Below, in pieces: positions 15,539 through 24,931 of a DNA stretch of 49,642 nucleotides. How positions within the stretch are numbered: position 1 is the first letter of the stretch; each line of letters starts with the position of its first letter. This DNA is from a virus. Where the stretch lies: positions 1 to 49,642 of the IMG/VR virus record IMGVR_UViG_3300029987_000011, one strand, 5' to 3'. Position numbers and translations under genes: made by a program. Below the pieces are notes generated by a model, which saw only the letters and a program-made list of their open reading frames with translations, did no database searches and had not been told where the DNA came from.

Positions 15539-18500
15539 TCACTTCGCCGGCAGCGCGTCAATGGCCTGCCGCAGCGCATCCCGCTCATTCCGTGACCTGT
15601 CGCGAAGCGGGAGCGAGACGCCGGGACCGAGCCGGCGGATCTCCGCCTCCGGCCATGTCCGCAGGATGTAATCCTGAAGGTAGGGCTCGTTCAACAGCGC
15701 GGCTTGCTCGTCCGCGGTGAATGGCAGTTGGTGCTGGGCCTTGCGGATGATTTCAAACCCCATCACGCGCAGCGCGGCATCTTTCGCTTTGCCCGGTGCG
15801 TTCGCACGATCTGCTGTTTCGTAGAGGCCGCGGTTGGAAACCTTGAGCCACCGGCCGAGGAGGTTGGAGATACCGGGCTGCGCGAGGAGTTTTTCGATGC
15901 CCTCCTTGGGCGGATCGTAAATGCTCTCGTCGCCGAAGCGGGTAATCAACGTGCCGCCGGCCGCGTTCCAAGACCATTTGGCCATGGCTTCCGTGCCCAT
16001 GCCGGCGTCGAATTCGTTGACCGGCACAATCGCCCGCCCGCGAAACGTGTCGTAAGGATTCTCTTTGTTGACGGCGAACTGCAACCAAGCATAGCCAACC
16101 GAAAAAATCGGATTCACGCCGGGCACTTGTCCACCGGCAAAGCTCAACGGTCCCTCGCCACCTTGGCCCAAGGTCAGTGACCGCCGCAGGAGTCCATTCC
16201 CCAGGCGCTCACCTTCCTCCAACGGCATCCGAAAATAGAACACTTTGCCCAGCGCCTTGTCGGTCCAGAATAGCGGGAAGCAATGGTAATTGCTTTTGTC
16301 ATACTCGGAAATCGACGCCAGCATGTCCTTGTACCGTTTGCGCAGCGCCGCCGGAATCAGCTCGTCCGGGAACATGTCGTTTTCGAGCATCCAGAGCACG
16401 ATGGTCGTGGCCGCGGTATAGACGGCGAACTTGGCGAACATCTCGCCGGGGGAACGCTTCCACGCCCGCCACTCCGAGCGCAGACCTTCTTTCGCCGGGT
16501 TATAAAACATGAAACCAAAGTCGAGCAGATTTGCTCCCTTCCCTCGCTCAAGAAAATTCGGGGAGCCGGCTGAATCGTGGATGATCCGCATTTTGATGAC
16601 CTCGGACATCGTTGGGAAATGCTCGTCCATGTACAGCATGCCGGCGATCTTCACCATGCGCTCGTTGACCTGGCCGCGCTGTTTGTACCAGACCCAAATC
16701 TTTTCGAGCTGCTTTAGCGCACCAAGATTCTTGGCGCGCCACGTCTCCGGGATTTGCGAGTACCGCAGCAACATCCGCTCAAACGTACTATCGGCGGCAT
16801 CTTCCCCGCGCGTATCAGCTTCACTGATGACGACGCCCCGTTGAAGCGCCATGTCGCCCAGCGCGTTCGGCCGGTTTGAGACGGTGGCGGCGGCGGCGGC
16901 CCGCGCCTCGCGCAGATACCGCACGACCGCGTGTTTGCCGAAGAGCAATCGCGCTTCCGGCATCTTCCGGGCAAACCCGCGGATGTCGCGGTACGTTGCC
17001 ACCGGCCAGAACCCATAATTCCAGCCGGTGTAAAGCGATTTGATCGCCGCCACTTTCCGATAAATCTTTCCGATCAATCCGGCCTGAAGTCCGTCCGATC
17101 TCCCGAACGCTTCGGCAATCGCGCGCGGCACATAGTACGCCATGACCTTTCCGCCATGCGTGTAAACAAGGGTGCCGATCCGGTCGTTTTCGCGGATGAC
17201 CGGTTCACGATAACGCCCGTTGTAGCGCATTTCGGCCTCGGCAATGAGCGGGTCGCCAGACTCCAAAAGGAACTGCACGATTTCATGGATCGCCACGGTC
17301 CGATGCGTCATGGCAATGAGCGACATCGCCTTTTGAATGGTAGCCGTCGCCGCGTTCTCAATTTCACCCAGGAAGCCAACTTGCTTGTAAATCTGCGCGG
17401 AAACGCCCGCGCCGTACTGTCCTTCCAAGGCCGCCTCGATGCTGTTGCGATCGAGGGCGGCGCCGGCCGGGGCCTTCTTCATCGTCGCGTAGAAAGTCCG
17501 TTCCCAGAGAATCGCCATCAACTGAGGATCGAGAATGTTTGCCGCCGCGAGTGGCTTCAAAACCAAGTCCTCATAAATGGCCCGCAGCGTGCGCTGGCCC
17601 TGTTCAAGACTCGCGTAGCGGGCGGGGCCGAGCTGTTGCGCCATGCCGGCCATGGCTTCCGTGGCAGCCTTGGGGTTCATGCCGCCCGAGCTGGCGATGT
17701 CCGGCCGGTTGTGGATGACGTGCTGGAAAAACATATACTGGCCGAGTTCAACCCAATCGAGATTTGCGCGGACGAGCGCCCCCAGCACTTCGAGGTTCAA
17801 CCGCCGCAACAGCAGTTCGTATTTGGTCGCGCGATATAAGTAATTCCCAATCGCACCTTCCGTCTTCAAGCCGGGTTCGGTGAGTTTGGCTTGTTTGATC
17901 CGACGATAGACCGGGCCGAAGGTCCGATCAAAAAACATGCGCCAGTCGTCGAGCTGTTCCTGAAACGGTTTGATCCCGGCGACCTGTTCCCTTTCCAGCG
18001 CCGTTTCTTCCGCGCGCTGCCAGGAGTCGGTCAGATTGCGGATGCGCTCGCGCTGCACGGTCCCGGTTTTGATATCGTCCTGAATTTTATAGTACAGTTT
18101 GTGAATCTCCGGCTTGGCGGCGAGGTAGTTGAAAAAGGCTTCGTAGAACAGCGGAGCCCGCTGGAGGACCGCAGCCGGGTTGTTGAGGAGAACGCTGAAT
18201 GTCTCGGCGTACATTTCCGCCGGCGGTTCAAAGTAGTCCTCCATCGTTTTCGTGCCGCGCCACCACGCGATGAGCGGCCGGAGTTCGTCTTTCATTTGCT
18301 CCAGCGCGAAGAGCCGGCGCTTGCGGATCTCTTCGACGAGGAGTTCCGCATAGAATTCCTTTTCGCCCTTGGTCAGATTGGCCAGCTTGTCGCGGTTGAA
18401 TGCGAACCAGTCGGAAATTTTCCCGCGGACGGCGGAGCGCACGAGTTCCTTTTTCTGCGCCGGGTTGAGCGACGCGACGAAATCATAGAGCCCCGGGTCG

Positions 18501-21500
18501 GCGTCGCGCGCGGCCGGATTGCGCCAGATATTCAGGATCTCATCAGCGGTGACGCCCGGCTCCTGCTTGGGATCAATCCCGGCCTTGTCGCGCTCGGCCT
18601 GGGCGAGCTTGGAGGCTTCCCGGCGCAAGCGTGCCCGGTCCGCTGCGGTCAGTTCGCCGAGGGCGCCCGGCTTTTCCGGCAGGATCGTTTTCGTGAATCG
18701 CTTCAGGCTGGCGATGCGGCCGAACAGATTGCCGCGGCCGGAAATCATCTTGTCCGGGAGCCAGTCAACCGCGTGGCCGATCTCATGCCAGATGACCTTG
18801 GAGGCGAGGACGGGGTTTTTCAGCTTCGCCGCTTCAAAGGCCGCCTGATAGAGATCCGCGTATTTTTCCGCTGCAACCCGGGCCTCGTCAACGGTCGGAT
18901 CGGCCGCCTTCGTCGCCGACGCGTATTCGGCGGCGTGCTGGCGCATCAGGCGCTTTTCGGCCGCGGTAACGAGATTGAATACGTCCGCGCGCAGTTCGAT
19001 GGAGGCGAGGCCGGTCAGGCCGTCGGTATGTTTGAACACGCCAAGCGCCTGACCTTTGAGCGCGCGGATCTTGTCGAGGACGGCCGGATATTTCCCGCCG
19101 AGGAGTGCCCTCGCGAACTGCACCGCTTCCGGTAGTTCGATCGGGAACACGGTAAAGTTGGGGTTGTTCGCCGGCTGCGAGGGATCGCCGAGATCGCCGC
19201 CGATGCCGGAGCCGGGCGCGGGCTCGATGTTGCCTTCGACGCCGCCGCGGGCCGCCGCGTTCGCCTTGTCCATCTCCGTCGGCGGCGTGCCCTTCACTTC
19301 ATCCCCGAACATCGAAGGCGTGTTGTCGACCGGGAGCGATTTTTCCGCCGCAGATTTTTCAACTTCGCTGGCCAGGCTAAACGTGTCGGCGGTGTTGAGT
19401 AGGTCGCCGGCATCCGGTGCTTTGTTAACATCCGTGTTAACACTCGCCGGGGCATCGACGGACGCGGGAGCGGTTTTGTTAACACTCGTGCTAACATCCT
19501 CGTGCGGGGTCAACCCCGCTTCCCGTCGCAACTGTTCGAACGTCGTCGGTGAAGGGTTGTGCAGTTCGGCGTTGGCCGCCTTCAGTTCGTCGACCCGCGT
19601 TTGCAGGGCGGCCGGATCTTCCACGGGGAGCCCCATTTTGCGGGCGGCCTCGGGACGCTTGGCGGCGCCTTGCGCGGCGAGGATCAATTCCGAGTTCTGG
19701 CGGATCTTCTCGGCCTGCACCTTCGCGACGGCATCCGCCTCTTTTTCAAACGCAGCAAAATCGCCGCCGATGTCACCAAACCCCATTTGCTCCGTGCCGG
19801 CGGGTTGAGCGGTGCCCGTGAGCCGCGAGAGGTTGCGCGCGTAAAGCTCCAGCTCGGCCGGACTCTTCTGTTTGGCCCCGCGGATCGCGCTGGCCTGGGC
19901 CGCTTCATTACCCGGTGCGCCGCGGGCTATTGCGACCGCTTTCGCTTCGACGATCTGACCGTTTTGATAGAGGGTGAATAAACCATCGCCGGCATCGTGG
20001 CCCAGACTGAAGCCGGCGCTTCCTTTATAGCGCGATAGTAGTCCTCGCGCGTCTGCAACTGCGCGGGTGTTGAGGTCGCGGGTGGCTCGGAAATACTGGG
20101 CATAATCTTTGATGTCTCCTTGTCCGTCTTTGATGTTGGATTCGGCGTCATAGATTTGGGCATGGACTACGGTGAAACCATCCGCCTCGTTAAACTGATA
20201 AGCGATGATAGATTTTTCGCCTGAATCTTTCGCTGATGCGAAACGATGGCGGCCGGTGATGATTTCCTTTTCCCCGTTCAGCTTCTTCCACAGTACGATG
20301 GGCGCCACGCCCTCGGGGATGTATTTGCCGAGCGGGTCGACCACGCCCGTCACCGGATCAGCGTTCGCCTTGAACTGCTTGATGTCCTTGTTGACGACGA
20401 TTTCGGACAGTGGGACTTGCTGCGGGGTGTACTTGTCCGGGTCCGGCGTCGTCGCGACGTTTTTGGAAAGGACCAGGGCGCCTGGGGTAAGCGGTTTCGG
20501 AACCCAATCGGTCAACGAATCCTCCCGCTCGCCGGTGGCCGGCATGCCGCCGCCTTGGTCAAAGATGGAATAGTCGATGGGTTCGTCCGCTGGCACCGCA
20601 GGACCGCCGAGCGGTGCCGCAGGGACGCTGATCGGGCCGGTGGGGGTCGTCACCACCACCAGCGCGCGCGCAGGCGGGATTGGCGCGGGAACGGAGGCCG
20701 CGCGCACGTCCACGGGCAGGGGCACATCGAGTGCGGTCGGGGTGGGCGCTGCTGGCTCGGGGGGAGTATCCGGCGGCGCCACGGGCGGACCTTTCCCATT
20801 TCGGGCGGTGCGGGCGGCGGCAATGAATTCCTCGTCGCTCATCGTCCAAACGCCGGTTGCCTTCCGCATCTGCAACAAAGCCGCTTTCTGCGCCAGGGTC
20901 ATCGCCGCCGATTCGAACCCGCCGGCGCCAGCGCCAAAAAGTGTCGACCAGGCGGCGGTCTTGGCGACTTCGGACCAGTTCACTTTGCCCTCGTCGATAA
21001 CCTGAGCCGTGACTGAGCCGGCGGTTCCGATGCCGGCGCCTTGCGCGGCGCGCACTGCTACTGCTTGGGGAATCGCAATGGCGAGCCGGCCGCCTGCGAA
21101 CAGGCGAGTCGGCGCCAACTTGCCGAGCGGAATCGCGCCCATCACCGTAGAAACGGTGAGCTGCCCATAGCTGGGCGATGTGCGTTCGCCACGGAACGCC
21201 TCCCGGGTTTGCGCCAATGCTTCACCGGCCAAACCACCCGCACCGCCTCCGATATATGTGCCAGCGCCAGGAACAACCGAACCCGCTATCGCTCCGGCAA
21301 TCGGCGCGACAACCCTGATCGCGAGATCCGTCTTCTTCCCGCCGAGGGTGAGTGCTGGATCATCAATCCAGTCGGGAGCCATTCCGGGCACAGCAATTCT
21401 CGTCTGTCCGTAGTGCGGGTTGATCTTCCGCTTGTCGGCAATAAATTCGGCCGGAGTCGGAGGCAAAGAAAACTCGGCGCTGAGATCGACGGGCGCGGGC

Positions 21501-21565
21501 GCGTCGAATTCCGCGGACAGGTCGACGGGAGCCGGCGCCTCAAACTCGTCAAGGAGGTTGGGCAT
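15539..21565 (-). CDS. Giant polyvalent virion protein (ParB-like, zincin-like, LPD38-like), probably ejected with the DNA
   Basis: 2008 aa, last gene of the late operon. Visible parts: an N-terminal duplicated segment (DAPAPVDLSAEF); a Gly-rich hydrophobic stretch near 84-115 (VVAPIAGAIAGSVVPGAG); a ParB/sulfiredoxin-like domain at ~375-560 with EKEIITGRHRFASA near 435; a zinc-protease-like helix KVIWHEIGHAVDWL with HExxH at ~927; and a C-terminal region resembling the large polyvalent protein domain LPD38, with a hydrophobic helix at ~1711-1726. Polyvalent proteins of phages join several enzymatic domains and are delivered into the host. Position and size match T7 gp16-like ejected proteins; the exact roles of each domain are inferred. 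Confidence 0.82.
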   Translation of the reverse strand: MPNLLDEFEAPAPVDLSAEFDAPAPVDLSAEFSLPPTPAEFIADKRKINPHYGQTRIAVPGMAPDWIDDPALTLGGKKTDLAIRVVAPIAGAIAGSVVPGAGTYIGGGAGGLAGEALAQTREAFRGERTSPSYGQLTVSTVMGAIPLGKLAPTRLFAGGRLAIAIPQAVAVRAAQGAGIGTAGSVTAQVIDEGKVNWSEVAKTAAWSTLFGAGAGGFESAAMTLAQKAALLQMRKATGVWTMSDEEFIAAARTARNGKGPPVAPPDTPPEPAAPTPTALDVPLPVDVRAASVPAPIPPARALVVVTTPTGPISVPAAPLGGPAVPADEPIDYSIFDQGGGMPATGEREDSLTDWVPKPLTPGALVLSKNVATTPDPDKYTPQQVPLSEIVVNKDIKQFKANADPVTGVVDPLGKYIPEGVAPIVLWKKLNGEKEIITGRHRFASAKDSGEKSIIAYQFNEADGFTVVHAQIYDAESNIKDGQGDIKDYAQYFRATRDLNTRAVADARGLLSRYKGSAGFSLGHDAGDGLFTLYQNGQIVEAKAVAIARGAPGNEAAQASAIRGAKQKSPAELELYARNLSRLTGTAQPAGTEQMGFGDIGGDFAAFEKEADAVAKVQAEKIRQNSELILAAQGAAKRPEAARKMGLPVEDPAALQTRVDELKAANAELHNPSPTTFEQLRREAGLTPHEDVSTSVNKTAPASVDAPASVNTDVNKAPDAGDLLNTADTFSLASEVEKSAAEKSLPVDNTPSMFGDEVKGTPPTEMDKANAAARGGVEGNIEPAPGSGIGGDLGDPSQPANNPNFTVFPIELPEAVQFARALLGGKYPAVLDKIRALKGQALGVFKHTDGLTGLASIELRADVFNLVTAAEKRLMRQHAAEYASATKAADPTVDEARVAAEKYADLYQAAFEAAKLKNPVLASKVIWHEIGHAVDWLPDKMISGRGNLFGRIASLKRFTKTILPEKPGALGELTAADRARLRREASKLAQAERDKAGIDPKQEPGVTADEILNIWRNPAARDADPGLYDFVASLNPAQKKELVRSAVRGKISDWFAFNRDKLANLTKGEKEFYAELLVEEIRKRRLFALEQMKDELRPLIAWWRGTKTMEDYFEPPAEMYAETFSVLLNNPAAVLQRAPLFYEAFFNYLAAKPEIHKLYYKIQDDIKTGTVQRERIRNLTDSWQRAEETALEREQVAGIKPFQEQLDDWRMFFDRTFGPVYRRIKQAKLTEPGLKTEGAIGNYLYRATKYELLLRRLNLEVLGALVRANLDWVELGQYMFFQHVIHNRPDIASSGGMNPKAATEAMAGMAQQLGPARYASLEQGQRTLRAIYEDLVLKPLAAANILDPQLMAILWERTFYATMKKAPAGAALDRNSIEAALEGQYGAGVSAQIYKQVGFLGEIENAATATIQKAMSLIAMTHRTVAIHEIVQFLLESGDPLIAEAEMRYNGRYREPVIRENDRIGTLVYTHGGKVMAYYVPRAIAEAFGRSDGLQAGLIGKIYRKVAAIKSLYTGWNYGFWPVATYRDIRGFARKMPEARLLFGKHAVVRYLREARAAAAATVSNRPNALGDMALQRGVVISEADTRGEDAADSTFERMLLRYSQIPETWRAKNLGALKQLEKIWVWYKQRGQVNERMVKIAGMLYMDEHFPTMSEVIKMRIIHDSAGSPNFLERGKGANLLDFGFMFYNPAKEGLRSEWRAWKRSPGEMFAKFAVYTAATTIVLWMLENDMFPDELIPAALRKRYKDMLASISEYDKSNYHCFPLFWTDKALGKVFYFRMPLEEGERLGNGLLRRSLTLGQGGEGPLSFAGGQVPGVNPIFSVGYAWLQFAVNKENPYDTFRGRAIVPVNEFDAGMGTEAMAKWSWNAAGGTLITRFGDESIYDPPKEGIEKLLAQPGISNLLGRWLKVSNRGLYETADRANAPGKAKDAALRVMGFEIIRKAQHQLPFTADEQAALLNEPYLQDYILRTWPEAEIRRLGPGVSLPLRDRSRNERDALRQAIDALPAK

Positions 21566-21568
21566 GGC

Positions 21569-22798
21569 TCAAGGTTTCTTCTTCGGCTTGAACCCCATTT
21601 TCAGCAGTGCCGCGCGCGCCGTCTCCGCGTCAATCACCCGGTCATTCACGGCTTGATTGATCGCGGCCAAATACTGCGACGGTGAAAGATCATGCGCGAA
21701 GGTCACGGCGCCGTTCTCGATCATATAAGGTTTGGCGACGGCGGGGGCGGCCGGCGCGGGCGGGACCACCGGAGGCGTGACCGGCGGTGACACCGGGGCG
21801 GCAGCCGCCGCGGGAGGCGCGGGAGGGGCGACGGGGGGCGGAGCGGGAGCAACGGGGGCCGCGGCCGGGGTGGCGGTCATGCCGGCGGCCAGTTTGTTTG
21901 CGAGTACCTGTTTCATCGGGTCGACGAGGATGGTGTTTTGCTTCTCGATTTGCGCGGAGATCAGCGCCGCATCCTGCGGACGACCGGCAGCCGTTGCGGC
22001 GTCGCGTTCCTGAATCAATTCCGCGATCAGCGCCTTTTTTTCCGGCGCGATGTAAGTGCTTTTGGCGATCATCCCATTATAGAAATCCGCGGTCGATTGA
22101 TCGCCGGCCTTGATCGCCTTGTTATATTCTTCGACGTACTGCACGAAGGGGCTTTGGTGCCCTTTGGACGCGGACGCCGCCCGTGTTTCCGCCGCGGCCG
22201 TCAGTGAGTCCGCGCGAATGTTTGCCACGTCGACCGCATTACTCCCCCGGGCGGCCACGTCTGCCGCCCGTCCACTCACCAGCGTCTCACCGTACTTTTG
22301 ATGCGCGGCAATATCCTGGTCGGTCTTGCCCCGCGTGACGGCATTGCCGCGGGCTTCGTCGACGGCTTTCAAAAACCCGGCGTAAACCGGCTGGCCGCCG
22401 TCGTCGCGAATGTTGCCGAGAAAAGCGTACTTCACCTGGAGCTTGCCCAGTGCGTCCGCCTTCCCGTACCAGTCCGTGATCGAATCCGCCTGGAGAAATT
22501 CATTGTTCGCATCGACCGAGGCAGTCGCGCCCTGAGCGCGGAGCATTTCCATTTGGGTATGGTTCGCCACGGTGGCCTTGGCCGTCACGATGTCGGCCTG
22601 GTTCTTTGCCAGCGCGACCGGCAAGAGCGCCTGATACTGCGCCCGCTGGCGGTCTTCCATTTCGGTCGCGCGTTGATCGGCGGCGGCGCGCAGTCGCATC
22701 GCCTGTGCCCGCTCCATGAGCGACATGCCGGTTTGCAGGCCGTTGCCGATCGTCTGGAATTCGCTGCCGCTGCCAGGAATGAATTGTGATTCGGCCAT
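21569..22798 (-). CDS. Internal virion protein-like, Ala-rich coiled-coil
   Basis: 409 aa starting at ATG 22798, 4 bases after the previous stop; an in-frame start 10 codons upstream would overlap that gene. Residues ~25-300 are mostly charged, Ala-rich helix. A Pro/Ala-rich linker (~300-350) precedes a short C-terminal domain with ATARAALLKMGFKPKKKP-type basic end. In podoviruses the gene between the small and the giant internal protein (T7 gp15 position) encodes an ejected core protein; the same is inferred here. Confidence 0.65.
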   Translation of the reverse strand: MAESQFIPGSGSEFQTIGNGLQTGMSLMERAQAMRLRAAADQRATEMEDRQRAQYQALLPVALAKNQADIVTAKATVANHTQMEMLRAQGATASVDANNEFLQADSITDWYGKADALGKLQVKYAFLGNIRDDGGQPVYAGFLKAVDEARGNAVTRGKTDQDIAAHQKYGETLVSGRAADVAARGSNAVDVANIRADSLTAAAETRAASASKGHQSPFVQYVEEYNKAIKAGDQSTADFYNGMIAKSTYIAPEKKALIAELIQERDAATAAGRPQDAALISAQIEKQNTILVDPMKQVLANKLAAGMTATPAAAPVAPAPPPVAPPAPPAAAAAPVSPPVTPPVVPPAPAAPAVAKPYMIENGAVTFAHDLSPSQYLAAINQAVNDRVIDAETARAALLKMGFKPKKKP

Positions 22799-22802
22799 GG
22801 GA

Positions 22803-23672
22803 TTAGGTTCCGGTGCTGTGCCAGTCACCCGTCAGCGCGGGGTTCGAGCCGATATTGGCGTTGGCGGGCGCGGTGATGCTCGGGGTCGTCGTGGCCGGCC
22901 GATTGGCCATGTAGCCGCCAGCCGCTCCGGCCACCGTCGAGACGACGCCGCCCCACATGGAAGCGTTGGCATTGGCGGCGGCCGCCGACGCGTTGTTCGC
23001 GCTCTGCTGACTGTTGTACTGGCCGGTGTTGTTCTGCACCGTCGCGTCGATCTGCTGCGCGGGCGTGACGTAGAATGCCATCGGGGACATTGGATTGATC
23101 CGCGGCGCCAGTTGCGCGACGGTCGACATGATGCTTTGCGCGGAGTTGATCCGGCTTTCCCCGTACTTGAGCGATTCGACGCCGAAATCCCGGAGCAAAC
23201 TGAAGTCCTGAAACTCGCCGCGCGTGCCGGCGCTGATCCCCCGTTCCGAGGCCATGCGCGACAAGTTATCCTGCACGTCCTGCGGAACGGCGTAAGGGTT
23301 GTCCAGCATGCCGCTCGCCTGTTTCATAAACTTGGCTGACAGCGCGGTGTAGCCGGGCATCGCCTTTTCGGCGAGGGAGCTGGCCTGGTCCTGCGTGAAT
23401 GAGTTCGAGCGCGAGACAAGCGATTCGATGGAGCCCTGCGCGGCGAGATTGCCGGCGAGCGCCTTTTGCTGTTCGGCCTGCGCATCGACCGTCTTCAACT
23501 CCGCCGCCTTGGGCGCCTTCGGGGCAGTGACGACGCCCGCAATGAGCGAGCCGGCGCCGACCGCCACCGCCGCCCAGGTGGCATGCGAGAAACGCGGATG
23601 GTCCGGCGGATCGCGGTTCCACGATTCGGAATTGTCCGAGCATTGGCGAAGACGACGCGGTAAATCAATCAT
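22803..23672 (-). CDS. Internal virion protein-like with membrane segments
   Basis: 289 aa. An early hydrophobic segment (WAAVAVGAGSLIAGVVTAP, ~33-51), a long polar helical middle with Ser/Gln/Asn-rich stretches, and a second hydrophobic segment near 240 (GGVVSTVAGAAGGYMA). This matches the size, layout and position of T7 gp14-like internal proteins that form a pore in the outer membrane during DNA ejection. Overlaps the upstream gene by 8 bases. Confidence 0.7.
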   Translation of the reverse strand: MIDLPRRLRQCSDNSESWNRDPPDHPRFSHATWAAVAVGAGSLIAGVVTAPKAPKAAELKTVDAQAEQQKALAGNLAAQGSIESLVSRSNSFTQDQASSLAEKAMPGYTALSAKFMKQASGMLDNPYAVPQDVQDNLSRMASERGISAGTRGEFQDFSLLRDFGVESLKYGESRINSAQSIMSTVAQLAPRINPMSPMAFYVTPAQQIDATVQNNTGQYNSQQSANNASAAAANANASMWGGVVSTVAGAAGGYMANRPATTTPSITAPANANIGSNPALTGDWHSTGT

Positions 23673-24165
23673 GGCGGGGAAGGGTAAGGTTGGAAGGGCC
23701 GGCCAGCGGCGCCTTGGGTTCGGGCGGAATAATCAAAAACGCTTCGAGCTTTTTTAGATCGCGCTCATTCGTCGGGTTCGGATGAAACGTCGTGAAAGTC
23801 GTATCCTCGAAGATTTCCAAAAGGCGGCGCGTGCCGGCTTCGGTCACTCCACAAAACGGTGCGCAGATGATCGCGGCCTGCCCCTCTCCTTCGACGAAAA
23901 CGGCGAAGCGCCCTTTGGTCACATGGTAGGTATGCCGCTTGGCATGCCGCTTCGAAATGATCTTGGTCCCGGCCGGCATGAAGATCGTCCGGCAGTAAAA
24001 TCCGGGAATCCATGAGTGGGTCAGCGGACAGTCGACTTGCGGCAGCTTCGCCATTTCCGCCGCTTTCGCGTCGATCGTTTCCCGGATGTCCGGGACCGCC
24101 GCCAAGCCGCTCGGCATGACGCAAACCCACTTCTCCTTGCGACGAACTTTGACGGGCTTTTTCAT
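23665..24165 (-). CDS. Cupin-like phage structural-region protein
   Basis: 166 aa, start overlapping the upstream gene by ATGA. The middle (CRTIFMPAGTKIISKRHAKR, then HVTKGRFAVFVEGEG, then RRLLEIFEDTTFTTFHPNPT) has the double-stranded beta-helix pattern of a family widespread in tailed phages with a cupin-like fold. Metal-binding residues are not clearly kept. Role unknown; location among tail and internal proteins suggests a minor structural or assembly protein. Confidence 0.65.
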   Translation of the reverse strand: MKKPVKVRRKEKWVCVMPSGLAAVPDIRETIDAKAAEMAKLPQVDCPLTHSWIPGFYCRTIFMPAGTKIISKRHAKRHTYHVTKGRFAVFVEGEGQAAIICAPFCGVTEAGTRRLLEIFEDTTFTTFHPNPTNERDLKKLEAFLIIPPEPKAPLAGPSNLTLPRHD

Positions 24166-24929
24166 TCTTTGACCAGGCACCACAGGAACAGCGTGGGCTG
24201 CATGTTTTCGTGCGGCGCATCCTCTCCGACCGCGACCGTCTGCGGGTCGAAAAGCTGTGAGGAATTCTGCGCGGAATTCGCCGTGACGACCATGGAGCCG
24301 ATGTCGCCGTTGTCGGCGGACGATCCGGGGGGCGAGCGCAAGCCATGCGTGTGCGCCGGCAATTCCGCCGTGAGGAGCGTATGCGTCTCGGTGCCGACGA
24401 CCGCGTTGTACGCCCGGTCCGTCAGACCTATTCCGGCGCCCGCCGCGCCCAACACCCGGCCCGAGGCAGCGCCGAATTGAATCCAGCCAGGATTGGCGGT
24501 GAGGGCTTCGGCAAGCGTGGGTTTCGCGATCAGCTTCACGTCGCCGGGTGAGCCGAACGCCGTCCGCCATTTGTTGCGCTCATAAATCAGTTCCGCATGA
24601 AGCGTCGTATCGAAAAACCGCGTGCCTTCGCTCGCATCGGCCGGCCGCTCCTCGGTGGTGCCGCTCGGTACGCGCATCGGAATGGGGTCCCACGATGCCC
24701 CCGCCCAGCTATACCACCCGACCGGTACGCCCGCTTCCGTCGTCTTGAACCAGGGCTTGTCGCGGTCGATCGCCGGCGGTTGCGCAGCGCCGAAGTTGAC
24801 ACCATTGAACACGTCGCTGCCGGGCACTTCGACGTATTCGGTAATCAACTCCAAAAACTCCTGCACCGTGGCGGGAAAGTCGGTGCCAGCCGGCACAGGG
24901 AGCGCGGTGAGGGTAAGGGTAAGGCTCAT
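24162..24929 (-). CDS. Tail collar-type structural protein
   Basis: 255 aa. The C-terminal half has features of the phage tail-collar / microcystin-dependent-protein-like fold: GWIQFG…GRVLGAAGAG, AELPAHTHG, and the terminal HENMQPTLFLWCLVKE. Such domains are trimeric fiber tips or collars. The N-terminal half is a beta-rich linker. Lies next to the nozzle-like gene. Confidence 0.72.
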   Translation of the reverse strand: MSLTLTLTALPVPAGTDFPATVQEFLELITEYVEVPGSDVFNGVNFGAAQPPAIDRDKPWFKTTEAGVPVGWYSWAGASWDPIPMRVPSGTTEERPADASEGTRFFDTTLHAELIYERNKWRTAFGSPGDVKLIAKPTLAEALTANPGWIQFGAASGRVLGAAGAGIGLTDRAYNAVVGTETHTLLTAELPAHTHGLRSPPGSSADNGDIGSMVVTANSAQNSSQLFDPQTVAVGEDAPHENMQPTLFLWCLVKE

Positions 24930-24931
24930 GG

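Noticed and set aside
15290-15560. Possible CRISPR-like array from repeated TCGCG/TGTCGC units
   Set aside because: Repeats are 6 bases with 5-base gaps, far too short for CRISPR repeats and spacers.
17891-19135. 414-aa plus-strand open frame
   Set aside because: Antisense to the polyvalent virion protein, which has clear domain patterns on the other strand.
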